This document shows, piece by piece, positions 10,574-22,156 of a DNA stretch of 64,000 nucleotides. The stretch comes from Knufia peltigerae. Its lineage: Eukaryota; Ascomycota; Eurotiomycetes; Chaetothyriales; Trichomeriaceae. The stretch spans positions 186,001-250,000 of the forward strand of contig JAPDRN010000038.1 in assembly GCA_030247855.1 (NCBI GenBank), in the 5' to 3' direction. A program made the translations under genes and the position numbers. The notes beneath the pieces are model-generated. The model was given only the letters and a program-made list of their open reading frames with translations, was not told the DNA's origin and did not search any database. The stretch's first letter is position 1. The number at the start of each line of letters is the position of its first letter.

Positions 10574-10749
10574 GTTTGACAAGAAAACACAAAAGAAGAA
10601 GTGGAAGAGTAGAGTCGAGACAAACCCCAAGGACGAGCCCCGGAGATCTATACTAGGATACGAGAGGAGCATCACAACATCCATCATGATCTACGAACAG
10701 ACGCAAACGCCCGCTACCAATAAAACTATACGTGGTATCTTGACATGTC

Positions 10750-13544
10750 TTAAAACAAACTCCATCGACCTCTCTCCTTGGCCACCGGCGGTAACTTGGA
10801 ATGCTGCTTCGTCCGCCCTTCCAATTGCCGCAAACTCTCGATTTTCTCGAGTACCAGTTCCAGCTTCTCCTTGCGTCGAATGACATCCAGATGCTTGCGG
10901 ACTCGGGGATCTTCGCGAGCGAACCGTTCAATCTCGGCCTGATTGAGGTGCCGGCCAAGCCGAATGTCCAATTCTCGGGGGAAGTTGTAGTAGAATTCGG
11001 AGAGGAGCTCGACGTTGAGGAAGAGCACAGCTGTAGAAGTCAGTTTATCGGCAACAACGTCCAAAAACACCTCAGGGCAATAGTATTTGTTCTTGAGATT
11101 GGAGCATTGCTTCGACTTGACAGCCATGAGCCGCATCTTGATGATCTCGGCTCGGTCGCGGAGAAACACAGCTTCTCGACCTGTATAACTAGTTAGACAA
11201 AATCCCAAGAATTTGTACATTGTGCATTCAAAAACTTACCTCGTTGTAACAAGGCTGATGAGAAGCCCCCAGCTCCACCAGCGCCGTCCCCTTCAAGGAC
11301 AACATCTCCCTTCCTGACACGATCAATGAAGCCAATGACATCCTTGAGCTTCTTCCTGCCAATGCTGTCTTCCAATTGACGCTGGGCTGATTCACAGGCT
11401 TTGAGCTCAGTCTTCAGGACACGGCCAATGTTTTCCCGGCCCTTGGTCCATTCATTGTCTTCCACTTCAATCTCAAACTTGAAGGGTTTGATGCAGTTCT
11501 CAACCTGGTCGCTGGTACTGTAGAAGCGATCGTTGAGAATACTGGATGAAGCATCAACAATCGCTCTCTGTGCATAAGGGTGTGCGGCAAATGTTGAGGA
11601 GGAGATCAACTTGTCCACATGACTCTGAAGTTCTGAAGCAACGACGGTAGTTGCCAATCTTCCCACACCGAGCTTCGTTAACTCAGACGTCGATGCATCG
11701 AGTTTTCTCTGCCAGTATAATGAGGCAGGGTCGGCCTTTGGTAAATCTGCCAGAGGATCTGCTTCCAGCTGCATGGGAGATAGATCTTCGATGGGTCTGT
11801 TCCAATACCTCTTGGCAAGAACATCCATCACTTTTTGATCCAGAACTTCCTTCAACAGCATTCGTACCTGCGGTCTGCCAAACTGCTCACTAAACTCCTT
11901 GAAAGAATGCTTGAAGCTATCCAGGCTTTCAGCCAGGTATGATTCGGCACTGAGCGGTCGATCATTGTATTGAACTTTGAATTCGTACGTAGCCTCCTCC
12001 AGTTCCTGGATGATGGCATCTCGGGTGGTTGCAAGACTGCCGGCCATAGTCTGTTCCAGTACATGCATCAACTTATGCCGTAAGGTAGGTGTACCAACTG
12101 CCAATTCTGTCTGAGGCCCAAACTGTATTGGGTGAGCGGAGAAATAAGCGTTTTCGTTCTTGACAATAGCGCTTGTCACGTTTTGATTAGGGCGAGAGAA
12201 CAGGCCAGCGGTCTGTGGTATTTTGCACACAACGCCAACATACCCGAGTCGTAGGGGGTACTTTCGGTCGGACAGGATCTCAGCACCTCGAATTGGATCG
12301 ACGAGGTCCATTTTGGTAATTACACCGATCGTCCTCTCACCACGAGGGTCGATCCTCCGGCTGGCCCTCAATGCTGTAGAATTTGCCAAATCCACGTCGG
12401 CTGCGGAGATGGCTAAAATAACATTTGGGGGTTGAATGTATTTGTCACACAAGTCGGAGATCTTCTGCTTCAACTCCGGTGGTTGGTCTTTTCCTGACAC
12501 TTGGATATAGCCTGGCAGATCAATCAGGGATAAATCAGGGACATTCGGTGAGTATATGGAAAGTTGAATGGGGTCGTCTGAGACGCATTGTTCGGCGGGG
12601 ACAGCCAGATTAAGGTCAGTCAATGTGCGCTGGATCTGAGAGAAGTCGGTGATTTTGCCTAAACCCAAAGCAGGGAACTCGCCGTATTCTGCCTTCGCAT
12701 CTGGTGTATTGATAAGGGTGAGCTCGATGGGTCGTCGGGTTACCATGTTGGATCCCTTGGGCAGGAATTCATGTCCGACAATAGCTTCAAGCACTGAACT
12801 CTTTCCAGATGACTGAGATCCAATCACGACAATCGACGGTAGAGTCAAGGTACCTCCTTGGCCGACCGTATTCAATATGCTTCGAATTTCGATCATCTTC
12901 CTCGTCAAAACCATCATCTGGTCATCCCTAGCAGCTTCCGGGTCTGAGCGCTCGTCTTCCTCATCCGACTGCTCGAGTCCAAGTGCAGCCCCAGAAGCAG
13001 CAGCTGCCGCAGCAGCCTTCGAATGGTCGGGTCCTTCGGGCCCCGAACTGCCACCATTGCCAGACCCTTCGCCCTTTTCCAGGAGTTGTTGTAACCACTC
13101 GGGCAAATGTGCCTCGTCCTTTGTCCGCTGCCAACCAGTCCCAATCTGATCTGCAATGTCCTTCGCTCCACTAAACAGACTGGATGATGTGTCTGATACT
13201 GTCTCTCCGGCTCTTTTAAAGAAATCCATCGCAGCGTTGCCCGCCTGCGCAGCCTGGTACTGAATGTACGCCAAACCCGCTAGCATGCTGGCCCCAAACA
13301 TGGCAGGTAATCGGGCCATCTTGAGGGCGAGTTTGGGTAGCACCCTGGCGAAAGATATTGATCGAGCGGCGGGGACATTGTGAATAGAATTCGATCCCAG
13401 TGGCCAACTTCGTTGAGGAAAATGTCGATTGGGCCTCAGCAAGCCCCCGGCTCTGGTCAAGAAGGCATGGTTATGAAGGAGACGCGCCGGTGACTGGCGC
13501 AGCAAAGGTGCGGCCCTCGCAGTGAGTAGCCTACCACTCATCAC
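10750..13544 (-). CDS. MGM1: Mitochondrial dynamin-like GTPase Mgm1/OPA1
   Basis: Inner-membrane dynamin required for mitochondrial fusion and cristae shape. The model is complement(10750..11180, 11240..13544), 911 aa, with a 59 bp intron that joins LLQRG to REAVFLRDR. An Arg-rich presequence occupies residues 1-75 and a transmembrane anchor lies at about 80-98. A second hydrophobic Ala-rich stretch (about 177-189), followed by acidic residues, sits where rhomboid processing occurs in this family. GTPase motifs: G1 GSQSSGKSS (242-250), G3 DLPG and G4 TKMD. The dynamin middle region and a C-terminal assembly domain follow. Its length matches fungal Mgm1. It shares the 13545-14149 spacer with the divergent Dug3-like gene. 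Confidence 0.96.
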
Positions 13545-14149
13545 AGGTCTTCATCGAATTATGATCATGGAACGACTGAACTTTGGATGGTAACAGATGG
13601 AAATGTAAGATCGTGAATTGGGTGTGGTTTGATGTTTTCGGCCACGCGCATGATAGAATCCGAGGAGCCACTGACAGGAGAAATGACGTTGGGGGGAATT
13701 GATAGGGCGAAGCTGCGGTGGAGTATAAGTGGCACAGGTTGATGGTCCGGCAGAGCATAGAACCAGTGAAATGCTATTTCTTGCAAAGCGTTTGTATCCC
13801 AGTCATACGCCCAAGATAGCGGTGAATATCTTGTTGTTAGAATTGGACAGCAAACTGTGCATGTGTCACCTCTTGTGCAATAAAGAAACTTCGTTCTTTT
13901 CCTTCTTCTTCCTTTTACCTGTTACTTCAAATCTATCGGCGTTTTGAGGGTGTTGGGTTCTCTTCCGGCATCAATATCAAAGTCCTTTCTGGATAAAACC
14001 ACTACAGCTTTCACGGTCCAAATACCTCTGCCTTGATAACACTTGATTACTGCCCTTCCAAATAATGTTACCGAGTGGACGATCAATTGACCTAGTATCC
14101 TTATCCTCTATCTTTCACAGCGGGTTTATTCCTTTACTTCTCCTCAGCC
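13545..14149. other. Divergent spacer between MGM1 and the Dug3-like gene
   Basis: About 605 bp that must contain both promoters. A pyrimidine-rich run lies at about 13895-13920. No open frame or RNA gene is convincing. Confidence 0.5.
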
Positions 14150-15454
14150 ATGTGTAGATTTATGGTAAGTTGCCAATTCCTCTAGCAAAGGAAAAACTGA
14201 CGCCCGTAATAGGTCTACAAAGGCTCAGAGCCCATTATTCTCTCCAAACTCATCACTGAACCTTCACACAGCATCCTGACACAATCCTATGATAGCCGAC
14301 TGCGTCTCGACAGTCGTCGTCCGGTCAATGGCGACGGCTTTGGCGTTGGGTGGTATACCGAGCCCGAGCTAGGGCCAGACCCTTGTGTGTTCACCTCTAC
14401 TCTTCCAGCATGGAATTGTGTCAACCTGGAACGTATCGCTCCCAAGACGGCTTCGAGACTGGTCTTTGCCCACGTCCGTGCCACCACCGAGGGTTCTCTT
14501 GCGGAGAACAACTGCCACCCTTTCCAGCACAACACCCTCATGTGGATGCACAACGGCAACATAGGGGCGTGGAAATACGTCAAACGTCCCCTCGCCAACA
14601 GCTTGTCCGACAAGTGGTTTCTGGGAGTCAAGGGCGGTACGGACTCTGAATGGGCATTTGCCTTGTTCCTCGACACCCTGGAGAAGGACGGAGTCGACCC
14701 GAGCTCCGAACCCAAGGATGGATTCGACACCAAACTACTGAGGAGGGCAATGAAAAAGACCATTGCGAAGATCAATGCATTCGTCAAGGCTGTTCCAGCA
14801 GAACACGAACTCGATGATGTCGAGACCAGGAGTCTTTTGAATTTTGCCGTGACCGATGGGCACTCTGTCATCGTCACTCGATACGTCAGCAGCAAGACCG
14901 ACGCCGCCGCGAGTCTCTACTACTCCTCGGGAACGGCGTGGGTCGAGGGCAAGACCAAGGGCCAGTTCAAGATGGAACGCAGAGACAAGGCTTCCGATGT
15001 GGTCCTGGTCGCCTCCGAGCCCCTGACGTTTGAGCGACACAACTGGTTGTCCGTGCCCACAAACACCATCGTCGCCATTTGCAACCAGACTGTCTACGTG
15101 CGACCCATCAAGGACGAATTCTACGACCCTGACCCATCCACGGAGCGGTCCACCGGCTTTGCCAGATCGAAAGGTCTGGTGTCAAAGGCTCCCGGTGGGG
15201 GCACCATCACGCCGTCCACCATCCCCGGAACCCCCGTCCCTCGGAACGAAGTCGAGACGGCCGGTGGCAGTTTCATCGTCAAGGATGACCTGGAAAGAGT
15301 GCGGTCGAACGTGGAGGATTTTAGTCTGCGAACCGGGCCGGGCGGTCTACCTCTACCTCCCACTACCGGCCACCACGTTCCTGCCTGTCAAGCACGGCGG
15401 GCGGCTGGCATGAAAGGATCTGCACCAAACAACGGCCCAATTTCTGCCACTTGA
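14150..15454 (+). CDS. DUG3: Class II glutamine amidotransferase, Dug3-like
   Basis: N-terminal nucleophile amidotransferase related to Dug3, a subunit of the alternative glutathione-degrading DUG complex in the cytosol. Exon 1 (14150-14164) encodes MCRFM only. A 48 bp intron (14165-14212) follows, then exon 14213-15454, giving 418 aa. Cys2 becomes N-terminal after Met removal and is the family nucleophile. Other conserved pieces: VNGDGFGVGWY, FAHVRATTEG, NCHPF, MWMHNGNI and GTDSEWAFALFLD. The C-terminal about 60 residues are Pro/Gly-rich and poorly conserved, and a further intron there cannot be excluded. The tiny first exon makes ab initio gene finders likely to miss the true start. Confidence 0.9.
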
Positions 15455-15790
15455 GTGAGTGCCGGGATGAACTTGTCGAGGACGGCGTTGGATTGGTGGC
15501 TTTTGGGGAGATTCACAAATGGAAGAAAAATTGTATACTCCGTCTCACGACGAATGACAGACGTATGGGCCAAGACAGGGACGCGAGTTTGATGGTGTAA
15601 GGACTGAAGGAAAAGTGTGTATGGGAAAGGCTAACAACAACTGGCACCTGGCACGGATTCGGCCATATGATGACAAAACAAATTGAAATCAGGAGCATGG
15701 AGCGAGGCGTCTGTTTGTGTTTTTGTTTATTTCTAGATACCATATCCTCCTGAAATTGCTGCACCATTAACCATTTTTTAATACCCATCG
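15455..15790. other. Convergent intergenic region
   Basis: About 336 bp between two convergent genes, with no feature recognised. Confidence 0.5.
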
Positions 15791-16969
15791 TCAACCATCA
15801 TCTCCTTTGAAATCCGCATGCTTGAAGTATTTCATACCCACCCACGCCACCACCACCCACACCCACGCCATGACACACGTCAAGACCAGCAGGGCGGGAT
15901 AGTACCCGACTATCGGCAGGGTAGGGTCGTCCTCCAGCTCGGGCGGCGCGTAGGGCGTCTCCCCCACGTCCCACGCCCACGACCAGATGTCGAAACACGA
16001 GCCCATGCCCACGACGAAGACGATCCACGTCACGCTTAGGATCACGTACCCCCAGAACGCCGTCTCGGAGTAGTCCCACCCTTCCTCATCCGGCGGCGTG
16101 CCGGCGACGGATTGCGGCTGGGTGGCCAGCGGCGACCGTGTGCGGGAAGCAAACATGCGACGCACGGGATCTTGGATGGGGAAGTACGAGTCACCGCCGC
16201 CGCCAAAGCCGCCGAACGAGGACGTCGACGAAGGCAATTTCCTCAGCGCCGGCATGCGCGGCAACACCAGCTGCTCCTCGTCGTCCGTCGACGCGTCCGT
16301 GGCCATCGTCGGGCTGGTGATCGAGGCGGTGGAAGACGCCGGCTCGATGGACGCGATACTGCTGCGTATCGAGGGAATAGAGCCTCGTGACAGTGTGCGG
16401 AACGACCAGGGGGGGGAGTCGGGAGAGGCGGGACTACTGCTACTCGGCAGTTCTTGACTCGCTCGAGGCGTCGGCGGTGCTTGTTCCTCCTCGCCCGGCG
16501 ACCGCGCTGTCGTCGTCGTTGTTGTCGTCGTCGTTGTAGGGGAGTCTGCGCTGGACAGAGGACTTTTCTTGTCTGAATTCTTCCTGTCTCTTCCTTTTCC
16601 CAGGACAGTCTTTCTCAAGGACCCTTTTCGCTTCCTCTTCGTCTGGACCTGAGCTTCTGCCATGGCGCCCCGCCCATGGTGGTGGTGCTGCGAGTTGATG
16701 GCGGTGTCCGAGCCATCACGATCGACGGTGTCACTCTTGTCTTGGTCGCTGTTGGTCCGCAAAAAGGCAAATCGGGACAAGATGTTCCCCGACGTGGATC
16801 TTTTGTGTCCGTCGCGCAGCTTCTTGGGTGGTTTCGAGCTTTCCTTTCCCTCCTTTTCTTGGGTGCTCAGTTCGTCTTCGATCTTGGGGAACGGGGTTGG
16901 CCTCTCGGAGGATTCAAGGGAGCCACGTTTCGACCCATTCATGGCAGATTCCTTGAGGATTTGCGCCAC
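15791..16969 (-). CDS. Unknown membrane protein with disordered N-terminus and two TM helices
   Basis: Single-exon, 392 aa. The first 300 residues are low in complexity: basic KRKRKGSLRK, a run of ten Thr (GTC/GTT tracts near 16500), many Ser/Pro, and an HHHH. The C-terminus is compact and looks conserved. TM1 is at about 304-326 (WGYVILSVTWIVFVVGMG), then the loop FDIWSWAWDVGETPYAPPE, then TM2 at about 355-383 starting GYYPALLVL. The protein ends in a short polar tail. Two helices joined by a Trp/Pro-rich loop loosely recall PIG-P-type proteins of GPI-anchor synthesis, but the match is not good enough to claim. It is probably an ER or endomembrane protein. No neighbour suggests a role. Confidence 0.75.
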   Translation of the reverse strand: MAQILKESAMNGSKRGSLESSERPTPFPKIEDELSTQEKEGKESSKPPKKLRDGHKRSTSGNILSRFAFLRTNSDQDKSDTVDRDGSDTAINSQHHHHGRGAMAEAQVQTKRKRKGSLRKTVLGKGRDRKNSDKKSPLSSADSPTTTTTTTTTTARSPGEEEQAPPTPRASQELPSSSSPASPDSPPWSFRTLSRGSIPSIRSSIASIEPASSTASITSPTMATDASTDDEEQLVLPRMPALRKLPSSTSSFGGFGGGGDSYFPIQDPVRRMFASRTRSPLATQPQSVAGTPPDEEGWDYSETAFWGYVILSVTWIVFVVGMGSCFDIWSWAWDVGETPYAPPELEDDPTLPIVGYYPALLVLTCVMAWVWVVVAWVGMKYFKHADFKGDDG

Positions 16970-17552
16970 ATATTGTGCAAGTCAAGGGTCCAGGCTAGTT
17001 GTCTGGGCAAGTTCAGACCGCGAGAGTGAGACTGCGGGAGATCTTCAGTACAGCAGTCTCGTTGCACTCGTTTTGTTGTCGACAGTAGATTGCGCCTCAA
17101 ACATGGTCACGTGGTCGCGGTCTCCATGTTGTCATTTGATGTCATTCGTGTCATTCCAATTGAACTTCAACACATACGAGTTTCCCCAAGTCGCCACTTT
17201 TTCCATCTACTGTCGAGATCCCACACTGACCCGTCAGGAAAGAATATGGGGTTCTTCGACGCGGGGCCATTCGTCGTCGGTCGGCGCCTCTCTCAAACAT
17301 GCACAGCTCCTTGGTGACAGAGCAAAAGACTCGGCGGGAATCCCCCACTCGTTTTTGGCAGGCCTGGAACATTGTTTCCACGTAAATGTAGGTTGTGGGG
17401 TACAGGCATGTCTGGATAAGTCTCGATGTGATCTGGTCCTAACGATGTGTGCGCCATGTTCTACTGATAATGCTGCATAATGAGATGCGATTAACATTTC
17501 TCTGCCCCCTATGATAGACTGATCTGCAGCATAACAACGGAAACATATCATC
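16970..17552. other. Divergent intergenic region
   Basis: About 583 bp separating two divergent genes. The open frames in it overlap on several frames and resemble nothing known. Confidence 0.5.
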
Positions 17553-18731
17553 ATGGGTCCTTCTCAGGATCTCCCATCCCTACCGTCGAGTTCTGGATCA
17601 GTCGAGGTGCAAATGCTCGATGGTGGGAGCTTTTCAGCCAACTATGCCATGGTTCATGCGGATACGGCCTCCAGCCCATTTCGATGCCACTCATGGGTTT
17701 TCTACATACACCACAAACCTAGCGGACGCCATGTACTATGGGATGTTGGTCTCAGCGGGGTGGGTGACACGTGGAATAACTATCTTTATGTTTATCATAG
17801 GCAAAAGAGCTAACCAGCTCTATCTTCATCAGGACCATTCCTTATTCACGGCGTGGAACGTAAAGCATAACCTGGACATCCTCCATCCGGTGTCAGCGAG
17901 AGTCTCTCTTCCGGGCCAGCTGAAGAAGAGAGGTCTTGAATCGGACAAGATAGACACGGTTCTCTTCAGGTATGTTGAAGATGAGGCTTCCCCCTTGGTC
18001 CGAAGCTGGTAGCAAGGTTGACCAGGAGTCAGTCACGCCCACTGGGACCATTGTCGGCCAGTGAGAGGGATGTTCCCAAATGCAACAGGCTACTTTGGCC
18101 CCGGGACTTTTGAATACTGCTCACCAGGCCGGTTTCCCGACGAGCCATACGACACCAAAGGAAAATGGGACGCGAACTTCTTCGACCCTGAACGGGCGAC
18201 CGAGAAAGCGGAAGAGCTAAAAGGCGAATGGCAACCATTTGGTCCATTTCCGAAGGCTCTCGACTTTTTCGGTGACGGTAGTCTCTGGATTCTTCAGGCC
18301 CCCGGGCACATGGTCGGCAATCTGGCTGCTGCTGCAAGGCTTGCCAATGGTGAATGGGTGATTTTGGGTAGTGATTGCTGCCACTCAAAGTAAGAGACTC
18401 TAGATATCCATCACCTATATCAAGCAAAGCTAAAGGGGCTTGTCCGCCTTGCTAACCACCAATCAATAGGGCCCTCGTGGACGGCACTTTCGACTTCAAA
18501 ACATGGCTCAACTCGTCGGGCCACACCGAGAGCCTCCACGAAGATCTAGATGCCGCCAAAGGGACAGCGAAGAGACTTAGATCTCTCGAGGTGGATTACG
18601 GCTGTCACATCGCCCTGGCACACGACAGCACGTGGATGCTCGCTGGGAAGGACAAAGTGTTGATGTCGCTCCTCGACGACGACTTGCGAGACTTTGCCAG
18701 GTCCAGGCTGCCTACAGGTGGCAGTCCTTGA
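17553..18731 (+). CDS. Metallo-beta-lactamase superfamily hydrolase (lactonase-like)
   Basis: Zinc hydrolase of the metallo-beta-lactamase fold, 320 aa, closest in style to fungal proteins annotated as N-acyl homoserine lactonase-like. Exons are 17553-17759, 17833-17969, 18033-18389 and 18470-18731, all joined in phase. The intron between exons 2 and 3 splits the metal motif: joining ...VLF AG|T CAC... gives SHAHWDHC, the HxHxDH signature. The third His is in APGHMVGN, the bridging Asp in GSDCCH, and a late His in AHDSTWM. Exon 1 supplies HVLWDVGLSG, the usual first strand. No signal peptide is seen. The natural substrate is unknown; lactone hydrolysis is only a family-level guess. Confidence 0.88.
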
Positions 18732-19021
18732 AACGAACACTCCTCGTGGCGCCTTCGCACAAAGAGCAACCACTTTGTGGCACTGAATCGCTCCCAGAAC
18801 CTGATCGGGGTAATCGATTTGCCCCTTTTGTTGGAGGGGGGAAGGGTAGATTTGTCGCCAAGGTGGGCAGGAATAAAGTGATAGTAATTCGAAAGTCGCC
18901 ATGAGGTAGTTACTACTCATCAGTTCTGGCAACGACTATCCGTCAATACAAAGGACTAGGCGGTGGTTATAATATGGTCTAAAGTACATGATCGCGGCCA
19001 GTCCTTCCTTTACATCTATGA

Positions 19022-20683
19022 TCATAACTCCAAAACAATCGTCCCGATCCCTCTAGACACACAACTCAACATGGATGAAGATTTCTCGTCCTCCATCAAC
19101 CCTGTACCTCTATGTTCTATTCTACCGCTCTTCACCACGACTCTGCAGGTGCCACAGTTTCCGGCCTCACACGACGACGGGACATCGAGGCCTGCTTCGC
19201 GCAACGCATCAAGCAACGTCCTCTCTCCTGGAACGTCCACTGTCAGCCCTGAATCCGCGAGTTCCGCAGTGAATGGATCGCCCGAGGTGGCGACCTCGAA
19301 CTGCTCAAAGTGCAGATTTTTGGGACTCTTGCCCAACGATGCCGCGGTGTCAGTGACTGCGTTTTGCAACCTCTCCGACCCACAACAATAGACGTGCGCT
19401 CGGTCATTGACCTGATTCATGACGTCCCTGATATGAAAGACCTTGCCGGCAGATTTGTCGTATATCGTGACATTCTTTCCAAATCCTCCCAGGAACTCTT
19501 TTAAGGCGACGTCCTCCGAGTTCCTCACGAGGTAGTGCAGGTGGTACGGGAATCCCATCCGCTGACAGTGCTGGGCGGACGCGATGAAGGCCGTAATGCC
19601 TATTCCACCGGCGAGGAAAACATGATTGTCGGCATCCTCGGCCAATGGGAAACTAGACGTCATCTTGCCGGCCTGTAGAACGTCGTCCGGTTTCAGCTGG
19701 CTGTGAACAAAGTGCGACCCTCCACGACTCGTCTCGCTCAGTGCGACGGCCAGCTGGAACCGATTCGAGTCGCCAGAGACGACCGAATAGGCACGCACCA
19801 GTTTGCCCCCCAGACGCAATCTGATGTGACTGCCCGGAAGAACGGTTTCGGGTTTCTCGTGCGGCTCAGTGGCTTCAAAGACGAGAGATGCGATCCTCGG
19901 AGTTTCCTTCCTCTTCTCCACCAGTTTATACTCGGTCCAGATGTCCATGGCTATCGCGCCCAGACGGCCACTGTGATCTTCGTACTGTTTCTTTAGCCTG
20001 TTGAGAAAGATGTTCCTGGGCTCGGCGCCCAACTCTTTGATCTCGACCAGTGTCTTCATGACCTCTTCGTTCTTCATGTCGTGATAGAGGTAGTGTTGGA
20101 TCTTGGCCACCGTCCACCCCGGGTTGGGCCTCTCCAACAATTCCATTGCGTCCCCCGCCTGGATGGTCCCCGGTTGGAGGATTCGGTAGAACCACCCCGT
20201 GCGGAACATGTCCTGTGACCGTTTCGCCATGTCTTTGACCTGAAACCTGTGGTTCAACTTGTAGCAGGGCTGTCGAGGTTCGCAGACTTGGGCTATGACG
20301 TTGCCGATGCGTACCACGTCGCCGATGCACATGTTTCGTTCATTCGCGTGCTTCGCGATAATATTCTCGCCGAACCCACCTACCACGAAAAGGTCTTCGC
20401 TCTGGGGGAGTTCCTGCTTCCACCGCGTGTAATGCGCCGAACTGTACTGCAAAAGGGCTTTTTCTGGTCCGCCGTGAAACTCGTATGCGTGTTCGTCTCC
20501 CTCAAACCCCAACATGGTCACCTTGATGGGCCCCGTGCGGATATGTTTGAAGATCGCCGAGGGTTCTTTCATGCCAAAGGCCGGTTTTATCTTGCCCGTC
20601 CTGATTTGGACGACCTTTTCGCCTCGCCATGGCTGTTCTAGGACTTTGATGGCCACCTCATCCTCATCTCTGAATGGCGCCAT
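19022..20683 (-). CDS. MOSC - flavin reductase - 2Fe-2S ferredoxin fusion protein
   Basis: Single-exon, 553 aa multidomain oxidoreductase. Residues about 45-185 form a MOSC domain with the conserved Cys in EPRQPCYKL (Cys140), followed by a YiiM-like three-helix segment (about 188-230). Residues about 255-350 are a ferredoxin-reductase FAD-binding barrel (RAYSVVSGD). Residues about 353-450 bind NAD(P)H (FLAGGIGITAFIA, CCGSERL). Residues about 468-553 form a plant-type 2Fe-2S ferredoxin with Cys505, Cys510, Cys513 and Cys541 (CEAGNCGTC). The order resembles dioxygenase reductases with an N-terminal MOSC module. MOSC domains bind molybdenum or sulfur carriers and YiiM-type proteins reduce N-hydroxylated compounds, so a self-contained reductase is plausible. 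No presequence is visible. Confidence 0.92.
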   Translation of the reverse strand: MAPFRDEDEVAIKVLEQPWRGEKVVQIRTGKIKPAFGMKEPSAIFKHIRTGPIKVTMLGFEGDEHAYEFHGGPEKALLQYSSAHYTRWKQELPQSEDLFVVGGFGENIIAKHANERNMCIGDVVRIGNVIAQVCEPRQPCYKLNHRFQVKDMAKRSQDMFRTGWFYRILQPGTIQAGDAMELLERPNPGWTVAKIQHYLYHDMKNEEVMKTLVEIKELGAEPRNIFLNRLKKQYEDHSGRLGAIAMDIWTEYKLVEKRKETPRIASLVFEATEPHEKPETVLPGSHIRLRLGGKLVRAYSVVSGDSNRFQLAVALSETSRGGSHFVHSQLKPDDVLQAGKMTSSFPLAEDADNHVFLAGGIGITAFIASAQHCQRMGFPYHLHYLVRNSEDVALKEFLGGFGKNVTIYDKSAGKVFHIRDVMNQVNDRAHVYCCGSERLQNAVTDTAASLGKSPKNLHFEQFEVATSGDPFTAELADSGLTVDVPGERTLLDALREAGLDVPSSCEAGNCGTCRVVVKSGRIEHRGTGLMEDEKSSSMLSCVSRGIGTIVLEL

Positions 20684-22156
20684 GGTTTTGTCGGCGCCTC
20701 GGTATCTCTATCTATCCTCGAGACTTCGTAAAGTCTGAGATGGTTTGGGATCTGAATAATCAATCGATTCCTTCATGTTGATTTGGCAGCCTGAAAAATC
20801 ATCGGAGCTCTCCGCCGACTTGTTGTTCTCGCTGACTGTTGTACGAACAAGATAATGACTTCGTACCTACTCTGAAGGTTCTTCTTACCTTGGTATCGAT
20901 GAGATGGAGAGACCTGCTCAGGCCTTCTGAATGTCGGTGATTCATCCTGGTGGTGCTTCTTCGTCTTCTTTAATGGTGTTCGTCAGTACCCCAGAACTTC
21001 CTCTTAGGTCAATAGGGAATGGTGGAAGCGAAGCAATTTAGTTGCCGTGTAGTGTAGCTTAGACCTTGGCGAGAGCTTGGGTATTTTTATATATATTCAC
21101 GGAGTATATATATATAAATTCCTTTGGATCAACGAAACTCCCTTGTACTCCTTATTCATAGGCATCTTCTTCTGGTTCTCGGTATCCTGTGAGGGTCGAA
21201 GAATCTCCTCTTCCCACATCCCACCTGCTACTCAATTGTCTGTCACATCACCACAATCACAATCATCCACCTCGGCAAAACCAAGGTTCAGATATGCAGC
21301 ATTTGCCGGTTAAAAAGTCTACAGTGACGATCGCTTGACCACAAACCGCAAAGCGTGAAGATGATCACATCATGTTTTCTGCAAGGGCTCATTGCGGGGT
21401 TTGTTACAATCTCAAGAACAGCTGATCATCTTTGTGCGTTGCATGGGGAGAGTTTGCTCGAGTCCCTCCCAACGAGTCGCTGTAGGCTCTCTCTCTTGTC
21501 TGTCCGACTGCTTTGTGTATGGAAATGGGAGCCAAAGAACAAGACAATTGGATTGCTCATAGAACCACAGCATAATCACTGTCATACCGAAGTGATACTG
21601 TATTCCGTACGACAATTAAAAGATGCAAAGAAGGTACTCGGTCAACTCGTATGGGTTACAAAGAACTGCGTACCCAAAAGGCGACTTCAGAAATGTGATC
21701 AACAAATGGGTGAAGGATGATACACCACCACCATGTACCGATACCCGTGTCCACGTTCACTCACTGAACGGCAGTCGCTTCACCGCCCGCAAAGATGACG
21801 ACGCGTTGATTTTCAATTCCATCAACCCAGGACTAACGTAGCCGACATATGTGCCCAATGCAACCTCTCGGAAAAGACAAGGTCAAAAGCCGATCGACGT
21901 AGCCTCGTGGAGCAGCCAACAACTGGAGACTGTACATCAAGTACTCGTACTCCAGGGTCTATCACAACACAGATGATGTGGGGTGAGTCGTGAACTACAT
22001 CCAAAGAGGAATCTGGACAAGCAAAAGATGTAACTCTCCGCAGCAGCAGATGGACTCGGTACTCGTATAAGAACAAGCGTCAAACAGCATCATCATAATC
22101 TGCATTTGCGTCACTTCTTTCATTCCCAGAAGCTCTACTCAACCTTTACCTTACAG
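20684..22156. other. Intergenic, 1.5 kb, promoter region of GH3 gene
   Basis: Contains an A/T-rich tract with alternating TA around 21088-21118 and copies of GTACTCGTAC (21941-21950, and GTACTCGTAT near 22059). No coding frame shows a known domain. It is longer than most spacers here, which fits a regulated glycosidase promoter, but no specific regulator site was identified. Confidence 0.5.

Noticed and set aside
15791..16969. Assignment of the two-TM protein to PIG-P (GPI19)
   Set aside because: Helix count and Trp-rich loop are suggestive, but key residues could not be aligned with confidence.
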